Shown piece by piece: positions 16,522 to 25,268 of a DNA stretch of 64,000 bases. This DNA is from an uncultured Saprospiraceae bacterium (GTDB lineage Bacteria > Bacteroidota > Bacteroidia > Chitinophagales > Saprospiraceae). The translations under genes were made by a program, and so were the position numbers. The stretch spans positions 51,360-115,359 of the forward strand of contig CALIAU010000008.1 in assembly GCA_938045585.1 (NCBI GenBank). Reading direction: 5' to 3'. Below the pieces are notes generated by a model. It did not search any database. It had not been told where the DNA came from and saw only the letters and a program-made list of their open reading frames with translations. The first letter of the stretch is position 1. Each line of letters starts with the position of its first letter.

Positions 16522-17661
16522 ATGTCGGAAACACATCCACGCTTAAGACAACGCATAATATCTTCCATCATAGGAATACTCATCCTTACTGCAGGGATTC
16601 ATTACTCGGGTGTACTCAAAGAGAGCAAGAAACCTCCAGAGCAAACCAACGAAGTAAAAGTTACCAATGTAATCTATGCTCCTGTTCAATTAACGGATGC
16701 TTCAGTATCCATACAATCAAATGGCACTTTGGTGGCAAAAAATAAAATTGATCTAGTCAGTAGAACACAGGGTGTTTTTGAGCATGCGGATAGACCCTTT
16801 AGAGCAGGTGTCTTTTTTAATGAGGGAGAGGTACTCGTATCCTTAGACAACGCAGAATATTTAGCACAACTCAGAGCTGCAAGAGCTCAGCTCTTACAAA
16901 GTATTACTTCTATCCTAGGTGATCTTAAGTTTGACTATCCGGACGCCTTTGACAAATGGAACCGCTACGTAAATGATTTCAATGTAAACAATACCCTACG
17001 AGAACTACCTCCTACCAGCTCCTCCAGAGAAAAGGCATTTATCAATGGGCAAAATATAGTTACACAGTATTACAACATAAAAGCGCAAGAAGTACAGGGA
17101 GCCTATTACCAGATTCGCGCTCCCTTCTCAGGCGTGCTCAGAGAAAACTTGGTAGACAAGGGCGCCATGATTAGTCCAGGACAAAATTTAGGTACCCTGA
17201 TAGATCCATCGGTCTATGAGCTAGAAGTAAAAATTAGCCCCTCAGAACTTAAGCGTATTGGGGTAGGTAAATCCGTAAGCCTGAGCAACAGCGAAAACAC
17301 ACAAACTTGGCGAGGAAAGGTGTCACGGATTAATAGAGTCATAGATCCACAATCCCAGTCTGCTATTGCAATTGTTGAAGTACGTGGCAAAGATTTGAGG
17401 GAGGGTATGTTTTTACAGGCAAAAATTTCGACAGTACAATTAAATGATGTAGCTGAGATAGAAAGATCACTACTTGTTGATGATGCCTACGTCTACCTTG
17501 TCGCAGATAGCCTTCTTCAAAAACAAAACGTAGAAGTAAAACATGTAGGTGATAAAACTGTATTTGTTTCTGGCCTCCCCGCTGAAGCTTGGCTAGTACA
17601 AAAACCTGTAGCTGGTGCCTTCCCAGGAATGAAAGTGAATCCTATCAACCTAAGCGAATAA
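16522..17661 (+). CDS. RND efflux periplasmic adaptor subunit (HlyD/AcrA family)
   Basis: 379 residues with an N-terminal membrane anchor (about 12-28), then the beta-barrel and lipoyl halves: SNGTLVAKNKIDLVSRTQGVFEHADRPFRAGVFFNEGEVLVSLDN (discontinuous motif), a helical hairpin around 100-165, IRAPFSGVLRENLVDKGAMI near 205-224, and a membrane-proximal domain. It bridges the inner-membrane pump and the TolC channel. The pump gene follows after 4 bases and TolC overlaps the pump, so this is a complete three-gene efflux operon. ATG start; the leader is divergent to the BASS transporter. Exported compound unknown. Confidence 0.88.
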   Translation: MSETHPRLRQRIISSIIGILILTAGIHYSGVLKESKKPPEQTNEVKVTNVIYAPVQLTDASVSIQSNGTLVAKNKIDLVSRTQGVFEHADRPFRAGVFFNEGEVLVSLDNAEYLAQLRAARAQLLQSITSILGDLKFDYPDAFDKWNRYVNDFNVNNTLRELPPTSSSREKAFINGQNIVTQYYNIKAQEVQGAYYQIRAPFSGVLRENLVDKGAMISPGQNLGTLIDPSVYELEVKISPSELKRIGVGKSVSLSNSENTQTWRGKVSRINRVIDPQSQSAIAIVEVRGKDLREGMFLQAKISTVQLNDVAEIERSLLVDDAYVYLVADSLLQKQNVEVKHVGDKTVFVSGLPAEAWLVQKPVAGAFPGMKVNPINLSE

Positions 17662-17665
17662 TCAT

Positions 17666-20600
17666 ATGAGGAACCTTATTGCTTTCTTCATAAAATACCC
17701 AGTTGCTACGAATGTTCTCATTCTAGGGTTTTTCGTATTCGGTTATTTAGGACTAGGAAACTTAAAATCTTCCTTCTTCCCTCTTGTCCCCTCCGAAATA
17801 ATAAACATACAAATTGCCTATTTTGGCGCTGCCCCTAATGAGATAGAGGAAGGCATAGTACTCAAGATAGAAGACAACCTAAAAGGCTTAGTGGGCATAG
17901 AACGCGTCACTTCCATATCTTCAGAAAATGCTGCAACAATAACTGTAGACATTTTAAAAGGATTTGATATTGATGCGGTTCTTGCAGATGTAAAAAATGC
18001 TGTAGACAGAGTCCCTAACTTCCCCAGTGGAATGGAACCACCCGTGGTTTCCAAGGTTGAGAATATACAACAAGCCATTGCCTTTACTCTGAGTGGCAAG
18101 GACATGGATCTTAAAACGCTTAAAACCATTGCCAGACAGGTAGAAGATGATGTTAGAGCAATACCCGGCATATCCCAGATTACCCTGAGCGGCTTCCCCA
18201 ATGAAGAAATAGAAATTGCTGTTAAGGATCAAGAACTGAAAGCCTATAACCTAAACTTTAATCAGGTAGCGGCAGCCGTGTCACAAACAAATTTATTATC
18301 CACAGGTGGTTCTATAAAAACGGAGCGCGAGGAATTTCTAATACGTGCTAACAATAAATATTATGATGCGATACATTTTGAAAACATCGTACTCCGTGCA
18401 GATAACTCTGGTAACATAATTTATCTAAAAGATGTAGCCACAATTAAAGATCGTTGGGAAGAAAATCCTAACCGTTTATATTATAACGGTGCTCCTGCTA
18501 TCATCTTCACAGTTTTCGCTACTAATAGCGAAGACCTGATTGCAAATGCAAACAGCATAAACGCCTATATGGAAACATATAATGCTAAAAGTGCAAATGC
18601 AAAACTCAATGTCAGTGCAGACTCCTCTATCACGTTAAAACAGCGCACCGAATTACTAAGAGAAAATGGCCTGATTGGAATTATCCTAGTCTTACTACTG
18701 CTCTCTATCTTTCTGAAACCAACGCTTGCCTTATGGGTTGCGTTTGGACTGCCTATTTCATTTCTAGGTATGTTTATCTTTGCTTCCTATTTTGGCGTCA
18801 CCATAAATGTGCTTTCTCTTTTTGCCATGATTATCGTCATAGGTATACTCGTGGATGATGGAATAGTTATAGCAGAAAATATTTATAATGAATACGAGAA
18901 AGGAAAATCTCCCATTCAGGCTGCAGTAGATGGAACCATGGATGTACTTCCCGCAATTATGTCTGCCATACTTACAACTGTAATTGCCTTTTCAACCTTT
19001 TTCTTCTTGGATAGCCGCGTTGGTGATTTCTTCGGAGAAGTTGCTTCGGTTGTAGTACTTACTCTCAGTATCTCTCTTGTGGAGGCACTCTTAATATTAC
19101 CTGCCCATCTCGCACATTCCAATGCTCTCAAAAAAGGCGGTGGAAGCTTTCTTATCAATAGATGGGGAGATCGTCTATTAAAGTGGATAAGAACGAAGTT
19201 GTATGCACCCTCACTCCGATTTATAATCAATAATCGAATTTTTGGTTTTGCTGTTCCTATTGCTCTCTTCATGATAACTCTAGGAGCAATACAGGGAGGC
19301 ATAGTACGCTTTACCTTCTTCCCTTCTATAGCCAGCGATAGAATTGCCGTAAACCTAAAAATGCCACAGGGAACAAATGAAAGCATTACAAACGAAATCA
19401 TCCAATCCATCGAAGATGACATCTGGAAATCGAATAATGCATTGAAAGAATCACAGGCAGGAAATTTAGACCTGGTCAAAAACACACTACGTGCCATTGG
19501 ACCAGGATCTAGCAACGCAAATATTACTATCAACCTACTCCCGGGAGAACAACGGGAACTTTCAGCAAATGATATTGCTAACGATATTCGAGAACGTGTC
19601 GGTAGTATACCGGGTGTAGAACAATTAACCTTTGGATCTAACACGAACTTTGGAGGAAGACCTGTTGCCATCTCTTTAACAGGAAGCAACATCGCTGAAC
19701 TCAAGGCTGCCAAATTAGAACTTAAAGAAAAGCTCGCCTCACTTCCGCAATTAAAAGACATAAGCGATAATGATCCCCTGGGTATTAAGGAGGTAAGTTT
19801 AAAACTAAAACCAAATGCATACATGCTTGGCTTTACCTTAGAGAGTTTAATTGCGCAAGTACGTTCAGGATTTTTCGGCAGACAAGCACAACGATTCCAG
19901 AGAGGAAGAGATGAAATAAGAGTCTATGTGCGTTATGAAAAAGAAGGCAGAAACAGTATCAATGATTTAAACAATATAGAAGTCTTAGCACCAAATGGCG
20001 CACGTGTTCCTCTGAGTGAGATTGCGAGCTTCGATATTGCACGAGGAGAAGTTGCCATCAACCATTTAAATGGCCGAAGAGAAATAGAGGTCTCAGCTGA
20101 CCTTGTGAATAATAAAGATAGTGCACCTGATATTTTGAATAATTTGCGCTCAGAATTTATGCCTACCCTCTTAACTAAATATCCTTCAGTAGTACCCCTA
20201 TATGAAGGGCAAAACAGAGAAGCTATTAAGTTTCAATCTTCAATAAAAAAGGTAGCGCCTATAATATTTATGTTAATCTATGCAGTCATTGCATTTACCT
20301 TCCGATCCTATATACAACCCCTCCTCATTTTACTAATGGTACCTTTGAGTCTAATTGGTGTTGCCTGGGGACATGAATTGCACAACTTCCCTATAAATAT
20401 ACTTTCCTTCTTAGGGATTATCGCCTTGATAGGTATTATGGTCAATGATGGCTTAGTGCTTATCGTTAAATACAATTCTTTTATCAAACAGGGATATACT
20501 TTTGAGGAGGCAATTTATACGGCTGGTCTTTCTAGGTTCAGAGCAATCTTTCTCACATCTATTACTACTATTGCAGGCTTAGCGCCGTTGATATTTGAAA

Positions 20601-20824
20601 CAAGTTTCCAAGCACAGTTTTTAATACCTATGGCTATATCAATTGCCTATGGAATTGGCATAGCAACATTTTTAACACTCTATGTTCTTCCTTTAATGCT
20701 CTACCTGAGTAATGATATAAAATATCTATGGTCCTGGTTCTATAATGGCAAACGACCACAACGCCACGAATTAGAAGGCGCATTTAAAGAACAAGAAACC
20801 TTAAAAGAGTTTGATTATGAATAA
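17666..20824 (+). CDS. RND family efflux pump, inner-membrane permease (AcrB/MdtBC type)
   Basis: 1052 residues, normal for the HAE/HME superfamily. An N-terminal helix (FIKYPVATNVLILGFFVFGYLGL) precedes the first porter domain; the proton-relay helix carries GILVDDGIVIAENIYNEYE near 395-410, and the duplicated half carries GIMVNDGLVLIVKYN near 928-942. The second half repeats the architecture after residue ~520. It exports substrates from the periplasm/inner-membrane leaflet using proton motive force. It has the paired acidic residues only in the first repeat, as in proton-driven RND pumps. The end overlaps the TolC gene by 8 bases. Confidence 0.9.
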   Translation: MRNLIAFFIKYPVATNVLILGFFVFGYLGLGNLKSSFFPLVPSEIINIQIAYFGAAPNEIEEGIVLKIEDNLKGLVGIERVTSISSENAATITVDILKGFDIDAVLADVKNAVDRVPNFPSGMEPPVVSKVENIQQAIAFTLSGKDMDLKTLKTIARQVEDDVRAIPGISQITLSGFPNEEIEIAVKDQELKAYNLNFNQVAAAVSQTNLLSTGGSIKTEREEFLIRANNKYYDAIHFENIVLRADNSGNIIYLKDVATIKDRWEENPNRLYYNGAPAIIFTVFATNSEDLIANANSINAYMETYNAKSANAKLNVSADSSITLKQRTELLRENGLIGIILVLLLLSIFLKPTLALWVAFGLPISFLGMFIFASYFGVTINVLSLFAMIIVIGILVDDGIVIAENIYNEYEKGKSPIQAAVDGTMDVLPAIMSAILTTVIAFSTFFFLDSRVGDFFGEVASVVVLTLSISLVEALLILPAHLAHSNALKKGGGSFLINRWGDRLLKWIRTKLYAPSLRFIINNRIFGFAVPIALFMITLGAIQGGIVRFTFFPSIASDRIAVNLKMPQGTNESITNEIIQSIEDDIWKSNNALKESQAGNLDLVKNTLRAIGPGSSNANITINLLPGEQRELSANDIANDIRERVGSIPGVEQLTFGSNTNFGGRPVAISLTGSNIAELKAAKLELKEKLASLPQLKDISDNDPLGIKEVSLKLKPNAYMLGFTLESLIAQVRSGFFGRQAQRFQRGRDEIRVYVRYEKEGRNSINDLNNIEVLAPNGARVPLSEIASFDIARGEVAINHLNGRREIEVSADLVNNKDSAPDILNNLRSEFMPTLLTKYPSVVPLYEGQNREAIKFQSSIKKVAPIIFMLIYAVIAFTFRSYIQPLLILLMVPLSLIGVAWGHELHNFPINILSFLGIIALIGIMVNDGLVLIVKYNSFIKQGYTFEEAIYTAGLSRFRAIFLTSITTIAGLAPLIFETSFQAQFLIPMAISIAYGIGIATFLTLYVLPLMLYLSNDIKYLWSWFYNGKRPQRHELEGAFKEQETLKEFDYE

Positions 20825-22136
20825 AGTAAACAGTTTTATTCTTAGCCTAGTTTCTTTCGTATGGGCAGTACAATGCAGCGCGCCTTTACAAGCACAATCT
20901 ATTCTGAGTCACCAAGAGGTCTTAACTGCTGTGGCAGAAAACAACTATGACATCGCAGCTGCTCGCCAATCCATTGCAAGCGCAGAAGTTCTTACGTCTA
21001 AGTACAATAGAGGTTATCTGCCTTCCTTAGGAATTGATGCAGGTCTAGGCTTTAACCTAAGCGGTATAAAGCAAGCCTTTAATTTTAACTTCCCCGATAT
21101 CGATATTCAAAATATCCAATCCTATAATGGTAATATAGGTGTAGGCTCTACCTATCTCATCTATGATGGAGGAACGCGTAGCCTGCGGAACGAACAAAAC
21201 TTATCTAATCTAGATTTTGCACACTCCCAAGTAGACAACATAAGCAAAACTATAAGTTATAATGCAAGTCAAATATATTATCGTATTGCGCAAGCCATGT
21301 TTAATCTTGATCTATTAAAAGAAACCTTAGAAATATCCAAAACTAGAAATGACCGTACAAAAACCTTCTACGAATACGGAAAACTAAATCGTGTCGACCT
21401 GAGTAATGCTAAGGTCGACGTTGTAAGGGACAGCCTTAACCTTATTAGCGTTGAAAACGATATTGTGAACCTAAAGTGGCAACTAAACCAGTTAATATTA
21501 CGAAAGGAAACAAATTATGAAGTGGACACTGCATTCCAACTTATTTACCAACTTGCAGATATTGAGGACTTAGAAAATCAGATGCTAGCAGCTAATACCG
21601 AACTCATTGTAGCCAGAAAAAACAGAGAAATAGTCGATTATAATTTGGCAATTGCGAATAAAATAAATGCACCACAAATTGCTGCAAATGGAGCCTATAA
21701 TATTAACTACCAAGACTTTTCTTCTAATTCACAGCAAGATTTCGTACGCTCTAATGGTTTAAATCTAGGCCTAACCGCAAATTGGAATATCCTAGATGGA
21801 GGACAAAGAAAAGTTCAGGAGCAATTGGCAATAGTGGAACAAGCAAATGCTGACCTTGCCCTTTCAAGCAAGGAAAACGAACTCATTACTCGCCTAAATG
21901 TATTGTGGAATACCTATCAAAATAATCTATTACGCTTAAGTCTAGAAAAACAAAACATAGCAACGAATAAAGAAAATTTTGAACTCGTACGTACACTCTA
22001 TGAAAATGGTCAACAAAGTTCAGTCGAATTTAGACAGGCTCAATTAAATCTCCTCAATGCACAATCTCAATATTACAATGTACGCACAGAAGCTAAAATC
22101 CTTGAATTAGAAATAGATCTTTTATTGGCCAAGTAA
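20817..22136 (+). CDS. TolC-family outer-membrane efflux protein
   Basis: About 439 residues from the ATG at 20817; the TTG two codons earlier is also in frame. A signal peptide (SFILSLVSFVWAVQCSAPLQAQ) is followed by two homologous halves rich in long amphipathic helices, with YLPSLGIDAGLGFNLSG and INAPQIAANGAYNINYQDFS as the paired beta-strand segments and LVRTLYENGQQSSVEFRQAQLNLLNAQSQYYN as the last helix, broken here for display. This is the TolC/OEP trimeric channel pattern. It completes the efflux operon, overlapping the pump gene. Convergent with the DMT transporter gene 19 bases downstream. Confidence 0.88.
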   Translation: MNKVNSFILSLVSFVWAVQCSAPLQAQSILSHQEVLTAVAENNYDIAAARQSIASAEVLTSKYNRGYLPSLGIDAGLGFNLSGIKQAFNFNFPDIDIQNIQSYNGNIGVGSTYLIYDGGTRSLRNEQNLSNLDFAHSQVDNISKTISYNASQIYYRIAQAMFNLDLLKETLEISKTRNDRTKTFYEYGKLNRVDLSNAKVDVVRDSLNLISVENDIVNLKWQLNQLILRKETNYEVDTAFQLIYQLADIEDLENQMLAANTELIVARKNREIVDYNLAIANKINAPQIAANGAYNINYQDFSSNSQQDFVRSNGLNLGLTANWNILDGGQRKVQEQLAIVEQANADLALSSKENELITRLNVLWNTYQNNLLRLSLEKQNIATNKENFELVRTLYENGQQSSVEFRQAQLNLLNAQSQYYNVRTEAKILELEIDLLLAK

Positions 22137-22155
22137 AATAAATCAAAATATAGAA

Positions 22156-23016
22156 TTAGCCTCTGGTTCTGAGCGCTTCTATAACTACAGTTAATAACAC
22201 AAGGGCACCACCTGTAATAGTCTGCCAGTCCGGAATTTCTGACAAAAACACAAACGCCCACAACACACCCAAAATGGGAATACTGCTCGAAAGCAAACTA
22301 AAACTTGTAATCGAAAAATTCTTAAAACTCCTGATAATCAAAGTATGTCCTATCGCAGTAGTGAATAAGGCCAAGGCTATTGTGGGCATCCAGTAGCTAG
22401 CTATTCCAGACGTCTCCATTAGAAACAAAACCGGCACAAGTAAGATAGTTATGATGACCAACTGATAAAACATGAGTACAGATCCGTGCTTCCTTCCCGC
22501 AAGATCCTTCGTTAGTATATTTCGCAAGGCATAAGTAAAACCAGATAAAAGCCCCAAGCCTATCGCAATTACCTTATCATTGGCTAAGTCTAAATTAGGA
22601 GACATAATATAGATACCAAGCAAGATTAAAAAAGCCAACAATAGATGAATAGCTTGAAATTTAGTTTTTAATATAAGCGGCTCTAATATAGTTGTCATAG
22701 CTGGATAGGTATACAGAGTCATTAAGGCAAGAGCAACACTTGAATAGTACAAAGAATAGAAATATGTCACCCAATGTATTCCCAGAAACACGGCGCCTAT
22801 AAGAATTAGTCTTTTATCCTTAACTGTCTCTAACTCTAAATCGTAGTTTTTAAATTTACAGAAGAAAAAAAGTAGAAGAGCTGCAATTGCACCGCGCCAC
22901 CAAATAGTCACAGGTGCTGGCATATCTATAAACTTCCCAAGAACCCCAGAGGTACTTACAAATAAAAATGCAAGATGAAGCTCTATAAGATGCCACAGCT
23001 CTTTAGACCTAGGCAC
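22156..23016 (-). CDS. EamA/DMT-family transporter
   Basis: 286 residues, ten predicted membrane helices in two five-helix EamA repeats; WWRGAIAALLLFF and VTYFYSLYYSSVALALMTL mark the first repeat, RNILTKDLAG and the LLSSSIPILGVLWAFVFLSE segment the second. DMT proteins export amino acids or metabolites. The GTG start overlaps the threonine aldolase stop by one base (TAGTG), so the pair is translationally coupled; an export role linked to threonine or glycine is conceivable but unproven. Confidence 0.82.
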   Translation of the reverse strand: MPRSKELWHLIELHLAFLFVSTSGVLGKFIDMPAPVTIWWRGAIAALLLFFFCKFKNYDLELETVKDKRLILIGAVFLGIHWVTYFYSLYYSSVALALMTLYTYPAMTTILEPLILKTKFQAIHLLLAFLILLGIYIMSPNLDLANDKVIAIGLGLLSGFTYALRNILTKDLAGRKHGSVLMFYQLVIITILLVPVLFLMETSGIASYWMPTIALALFTTAIGHTLIIRSFKNFSITSFSLLSSSIPILGVLWAFVFLSEIPDWQTITGGALVLLTVVIEALRTRG

Positions 23017-24041
23017 TAGCTATCCATTTTTTCTAACACATCTACTACCCTAGATACCATATGACTATCCACATCTAAGTGGGTAACAAAGCGTATTGTT
23101 TTTTTACCAAGTGGTACTGCTTTAATTTGTTCCTGGTCTAGTCCTTCGATAAAACTGTCAGCTGTGTATTTTCCACTTATGTCAAAGAAGACAATATTAG
23201 TCCCGTAAAATAATATGTTGTCTGCATAACTTCTTTGCTTTAAACAATCGGCTAGTAGAGCAGCATGTGCATGATCTTCCTTAAGTCTAGTGATATTATT
23301 TTCTAAAGCGTATAGGCCAGCTGCTGCAAGATAACCAGCCTGCCGCATGCCACCTCCCATCACCTTTCTGAATCGTCTAGCCTGTGTTATAAAATCATGA
23401 TCACCTATTAGTAAGGAACCTACTGGTGCTCCTAGTCCTTTAGATAGGCACACAGAGATACTATCAAAGTGATTACCTACATCCTGTGTAGATTCATTTG
23501 TTTCTATGAGGGCATTGTATATTCTAGCTCCATCTAGATGGAGTTTCAGTTTACGCTCTTTGCAAAGCTGGGTAATGGGTCTTATTTCATCCAGAGTATA
23601 ATACGAGCCTCCAGCTTTGTTAACTGTATTTTCTAGAGATACCATTTTTGTAAGAGGCAGCCAATCGTATACTGGGCGAATATGCGCTTCAATCTGTTCT
23701 GCTGTTATCTTGCCGTGTTCTCCATTCAACAACTGTAATGCCACACCAGAATTAAAAGCGTATCCTCCTGTTTCGTATTGATAAATGTGCGAATATGCAT
23801 GACATATCACCTCATCAAGTGGCTGTGTATGGCATTTAATCGCAATCTGGTTAGTCATTGTACCTGATGGACAAAATAAGGCCGCTTCCTTATTAAATTT
23901 CTTTGCACCTAATTCTTCTAAAGCATTTACTGTAGGGTCAGCTCTGAATACATCATCTCCAACTTCTGCCTGCATCATGTATTCAAGCATCGCTGAGGAT
24001 GGCTTTGTCGCCGTATCGCTCACTAAATTTATCGTCTCCAT
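23016..24041 (-). CDS. ltaE: Low-specificity L-threonine aldolase
   Basis: 341 residues, PLP-dependent fold type I. Signatures: NLVSDTATKPSSAMLEYM at the N-terminus, GDDVFRADPTVNALEELGAK, FCPSGTMTNQIA near 57-68, HLDGARIYNA near 168-177, and the PLP lysine in SVCLSKGLGAPVGS near 195-208. It cleaves L-threonine and L-allo-threonine to glycine and acetaldehyde. First gene of a two-gene - strand operon with the DMT transporter. Its upstream region is the hairpin-rich spacer at 24105-24240, shared with the divergent DUF1508 gene. Confidence 0.88.
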   Translation of the reverse strand: METINLVSDTATKPSSAMLEYMMQAEVGDDVFRADPTVNALEELGAKKFNKEAALFCPSGTMTNQIAIKCHTQPLDEVICHAYSHIYQYETGGYAFNSGVALQLLNGEHGKITAEQIEAHIRPVYDWLPLTKMVSLENTVNKAGGSYYTLDEIRPITQLCKERKLKLHLDGARIYNALIETNESTQDVGNHFDSISVCLSKGLGAPVGSLLIGDHDFITQARRFRKVMGGGMRQAGYLAAAGLYALENNITRLKEDHAHAALLADCLKQRSYADNILFYGTNIVFFDISGKYTADSFIEGLDQEQIKAVPLGKKTIRFVTHLDVDSHMVSRVVDVLEKMDS

Positions 24042-24108
24042 AGCCTTAAATATCTAGAAAATATAGGGATTTTGTGCAATTCCACCTCGAAGTCTAGAAA
24101 AACCTTAA

Positions 24109-24240
24109 AATAATTTGAAAAAAAACGTGTTTTTTCAAATTATTCTTAACACTTCGGTGTTATCTATTCGTATTTGGGAAATCAATAAATAGAACTCCAT
24201 CCACGCACTACTAGGCAACCTTAGTATTTTTTGTTTTTTT
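24109..24240 (+). ncRNA. Three consecutive hairpins, the last with a U-tract: candidate leader RNA or attenuator
   Basis: Three inverted repeats follow one another in the spacer before the gene at 24264: a perfect 15-bp stem (24109-24123 with 24130-24144), a TAACAC/GTGTTA stem closing a TTCG tetraloop (24147-24162), and TACTAGG/CCTTAGTA (24209-24226) followed by a T-rich run to about 24240, like an intrinsic terminator. The T-run ends only ~24 bases before the downstream ATG. This could be a short RNA ending there or an attenuated leader. Seen directly: the stems. Inferred: transcription and function. Confidence 0.45.
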
Positions 24241-24263
24241 TTAATTTATCAACACAAAACGCA

Positions 24264-25196
24264 ATGGCAACAGACAATTACAAGTCTCTCGACTTTTACA
24301 AGAAAGGTATTGGTCAGATCAAAGACGGATTCAGCACATTTGAACAAAATGGAAATTTCTTTTTCACGTACAACAAAAAAGGAAAAATTTACCTGATCAG
24401 TGAAGACTACACAACTGAAAAAGGTAGAGACAACGGTATTGAATCCGTGAAGAAAAACATGAAAGACAAAACCAGATTTGTAAAAAAATCAAACAATTCT
24501 GGTAAACACTTTTTCAGCCTTAGAGCAGGGAATAATCAAGAAATTGCAAGAAGTACTTACTTCGATTCAGAAGCTGCAGCTAGCTCCGCAATCTCTGGCT
24601 TGTCCACTGGCACATGGGCTGCAGGTGCTGCCGCGGCAGGTCTTGCCGCTTCTAAACTTTCTTCAGATAAAAAAGTAGAAAAGAAGGAATACAAAGCAGA
24701 AAAGAAGGAATACAAGCCTGAAAAGAAAGTTCACAAAACTGAAAAGAAGGTACACAAAGTAGAAAAACGAACAGAGAGAAAAGTAGAAAAAGCAGCAGCG
24801 GCTAGTTATGCTGGAAGTACAAGAAAAGAAACTACAACAAGAACTACAGAGGTGAAATCTGGTGGATTCAAATGGTGGTGGCTACTTCCTCTTTTACTCA
24901 TTCCTATCTTATTATTTGGCCTAAGAGGCTGTGGAGGATGTGGTGATGCTGGAGCAGCAGCTGCAGCAGTGGGCGATAAGGTGACAGATACAGCTAAAGA
25001 AATCAAAGAAGATGTGAGTGATGTGGCATCTGCGACTGCAGAAGCAGCTGCGATGAAAGCAAAGGAAGCAGAAGCAGCTGCAGCAAAATTAGCAGCAGAA
25101 ACGAAACGGAAGGCAGAAGAAGCTGCGATGGCAGCTAAAGAAGAAGCTAGACGTCAAGCGAATTATTTCAGCGGAAATAAGAGCTCAGGGTACTAA
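24264..25196 (+). CDS. DUF1508-domain protein with membrane segment and alanine-rich helical tail
   Basis: About 310 residues from the ATG at 24264; the frame upstream to 24231 is the T-run of a terminator-like hairpin. Two DUF1508/YegP-like units come first (GNFFFTYNKKGKIYLISEDY and KHFFSLRAGNNQEIARSTYF), then an Ala/Gly linker, a Lys/Glu-rich repeat (units like KKEYKAE, KKVHKTE) about 140-175, one membrane helix WWWLLPLLLIPILLFGL near 220-236 with GCGGCG after it, and an Ala/Lys/Glu-rich coiled-coil tail. Bacteroidota carry similar proteins ending in OmpA domains; here no OmpA domain is present. Function unknown, probably envelope related. A terminator follows. Confidence 0.75.
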   Translation: MATDNYKSLDFYKKGIGQIKDGFSTFEQNGNFFFTYNKKGKIYLISEDYTTEKGRDNGIESVKKNMKDKTRFVKKSNNSGKHFFSLRAGNNQEIARSTYFDSEAAASSAISGLSTGTWAAGAAAAGLAASKLSSDKKVEKKEYKAEKKEYKPEKKVHKTEKKVHKVEKRTERKVEKAAAASYAGSTRKETTTRTTEVKSGGFKWWWLLPLLLIPILLFGLRGCGGCGDAGAAAAAVGDKVTDTAKEIKEDVSDVASATAEAAAMKAKEAEAAAAKLAAETKRKAEEAAMAAKEEARRQANYFSGNKSSGY

Positions 25197-25230
25197 TCCT
25201 GAATAAAATTTATTACAGCACTATGACTAC

Positions 25231-25268
25231 GGACTGTTACCTGAAGAGGTAATGGTCCTTGTTTTTTT
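25231..25268 (+). terminator. Intrinsic terminator of the DUF1508 gene
   Basis: GGACTGTTACC, loop TGAAGA, GGTAATGGTCC, then TTGTTTTTTT. The stem pairs apart from a TG/TG bulge, and the T-run reaches the last codon of the convergent carboxypeptidase gene. Confidence 0.8.
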
